Under the pieces are notes generated by a model. It was not told the origin of the DNA. It searched no databases and saw nothing but the letters and a program-made list of their open reading frames with translations. From Methyloceanibacter sp. (GTDB lineage Bacteria; Pseudomonadota; Alphaproteobacteria; Rhizobiales; Methyloligellaceae), in contig JAENXG010000055.1 of the NCBI GenBank assembly GCA_016649675.1, positions 1 to 11,480 of the forward strand: a stretch of DNA of 11,480 bases, in the 5' to 3' direction. The stretch's first letter is position 1. Each line of letters opens with the position of its first letter. The translations under genes were made by a program, and so were the position numbers. Below are positions 10,810 to 11,480 of the stretch, piece by piece.

Positions 10810-10833
10810 GATCGAAAGGCAAAGCTTAGCGTC

Positions 10834-11250
10834 ATGCTGCAACCGAAGCGTACCAAATACCGCAAGGCCCATAAGGGGCGCATCAAGGGCGCCGCCTCGA
10901 GCGCGGTCACGCTCGCCTTCGGCACCTTTGGGCTGAAGGCGCAGGAGCCTGCGCGCATCACCGCGCGGCAGATCGAGGCTGCGCGGCGCGCCATGACGCG
11001 GCAGATGAAGCGCTCGGGCCGGGTGTGGATCAGGCTCTTCCCCGATGTGCCGGTGTCGAAGAAGCCGACCGAGGTCCGCATGGGCAAGGGCAAGGGCACG
11101 CCGGAATTCTGGGTGGCGCGGGTGAAGCCCGGCCGCATCATGTTCGAGATCGACGGCGTCGGGGAGCCGGTGGCGCGTGAGGCGCTCAGGCTTGCCGCCG
11201 CTAAGCTTCCGATCAAGACGCGCGTCGTTGCGCGCATTACCGAGGTCTAA
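10834..11250 (+). CDS. rplP: 50S ribosomal protein L16
   Basis: L16 is a late-assembly large-subunit protein that contacts A-site and P-site tRNA and organises the A-site region. The product has 138 residues, about the usual 137. ATG at 10834 gives the conserved start MLQPKRTKYRKAHKGRIKG. Other motifs are FGLKAQEPARITARQIEAAR, RVWIRLFP and EVRMGKGKGTPEFWVARVKPG. Arg82 in the RMGKGKG motif matches the arginine that is hydroxylated in E. coli L16. The Shine-Dalgarno is modest (AAAGG at 10817-10821, 12 nt away). It follows rpsC by 24 nt, the longest gap from rplC onward, and rpmC begins 3 nt after its stop. Confidence 0.97.
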   Translation: MLQPKRTKYRKAHKGRIKGAASSAVTLAFGTFGLKAQEPARITARQIEAARRAMTRQMKRSGRVWIRLFPDVPVSKKPTEVRMGKGKGTPEFWVARVKPGRIMFEIDGVGEPVAREALRLAAAKLPIKTRVVARITEV

Positions 11251-11253
11251 GCC

Positions 11254-11480
11254 ATGAAGGCCGGTCAAGTCCGCGGCATGACGGAGGATCAGCTCACTGA
11301 CGAGCTGGTTAAGCTGAAGAAGGAGCAGTTCAACCTGCGCTTCCAGGCGGCGTCCGGCCAGCTCGACAACACGTCGCGGGTGCGACAGATCAGGCGCGAC
11401 ATCGCGCGCATCCAGACGATTGCACGGCAGAAGAGCGCCGGGGCGAAGACGTCCGGGGCGAAGACGTCCGGGGCGAAGGC
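11254..11480 (+). CDS. rpmC: 50S ribosomal protein L29 (3' end outside window)
   Basis: L29 is a small two-helix protein at the tunnel exit, next to L23. ATG at 11254 follows rplP by 3 nt, with GAGG at 11242-11245. The 75 residues visible begin MKAGQVRGMTEDQLTDELVK. They include the family signature KKEQFNLRFQAASGQLDNTS (22-41) and the second helix RVRQIRRDIARIQTIARQ (42-59). The family is usually about 63-70 residues and normally ends soon after this helix, but here the frame remains open into a repetitive Gly-Ala-Lys-Thr-Ser tail (from about residue 62). The stop codon lies beyond the window, so the full length is unknown. Confidence 0.95.
   Translation, partial: MKAGQVRGMTEDQLTDELVKLKKEQFNLRFQAASGQLDNTSRVRQIRRDIARIQTIARQKSAGAKTSGAKTSGAK
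11438..11480 (+). repeat. rpmC: 15-bp tandem repeat in the rpmC tail
   Basis: CCGGGGCGAAGACGT occurs twice in full (11438-11452, 11453-11467), followed by a partial third copy that diverges after 11478. The period is 15 bp, so the frame is kept and each unit encodes Gly-Ala-Lys-Thr-Ser. The copies are identical at DNA level, which suggests recent duplication by slippage. The array reaches the window edge and may contain more copies. Confidence 0.85.

Noticed and set aside
10087..11268. 393-codon open frame on the - strand opposite rpsC and rplP; similar long frames at 3157-4275 and 1006-1932
   Set aside because: They lie fully opposite conserved genes, give His/Arg/Leu/Asp-rich products with no recognisable family, and are the expected antisense shadows of GC-rich coding DNA.

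Overview
This window is a conserved block of transcription and translation genes, all on the + strand: the 3' part of rpoC followed by the fused str and S10 ribosomal protein clusters. The order is rpoC (partial) – rpsL – rpsG – fusA – tufA – rpsJ – rplC – rplD – rplW – rplB – rpsS – rplV – rpsC – rplP – rpmC (cut off by the window end). High GC, an rpoC-rpsL junction, a tuf gene directly between fusA and rpsJ, and the EF-Tu (396 aa), S12 (123 aa) and L22 sequences point to an alphaproteobacterium. Hyphomicrobiales (Rhizobiales) is my best guess, but it rests on recall of family sequences, not on a search.

Layout. Bases 1-1944 encode the C-terminal half of RNA polymerase beta'. Bases 1945-2289 are the only long non-coding stretch. 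It holds, in order, a heptad-phased inverted repeat that could end rpoBC transcription, a candidate sigma70-type promoter at 2035-2062, and a leader of roughly 220 nt with several hairpins, two of which are mutually exclusive. Bases 2290-6523 are the str genes (S12, S7, EF-G, EF-Tu). Bases 6582-11480 are the S10 genes (S10, L3, L4, L23, L2, S19, L22, S3, L16, L29). From rplC to rpmC the genes overlap or lie a few bases apart, apart from 24 nt before rplP, so one polycistronic mRNA with translational coupling is likely.

Function. The genes supply core RNA polymerase, the two elongation GTPases, and ribosomal proteins of both subunits. The proteins look intact and show the expected catalytic and RNA-binding motifs. 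No mobile element, CRISPR array, tRNA, rRNA or foreign gene was seen.

I do not find a new protein-based system here. The points worth a second look are RNA-level and small-scale: alternative hairpins in the rpsL leader, a perfect 11-bp hairpin whose GUAA loop holds the rpsL stop codon, a 12-bp hairpin next to a possible Shine-Dalgarno-masking hairpin just before rpsJ, a period-7 inverted repeat after rpoC, and a 15-bp tandem repeat that lengthens the tail of L29.
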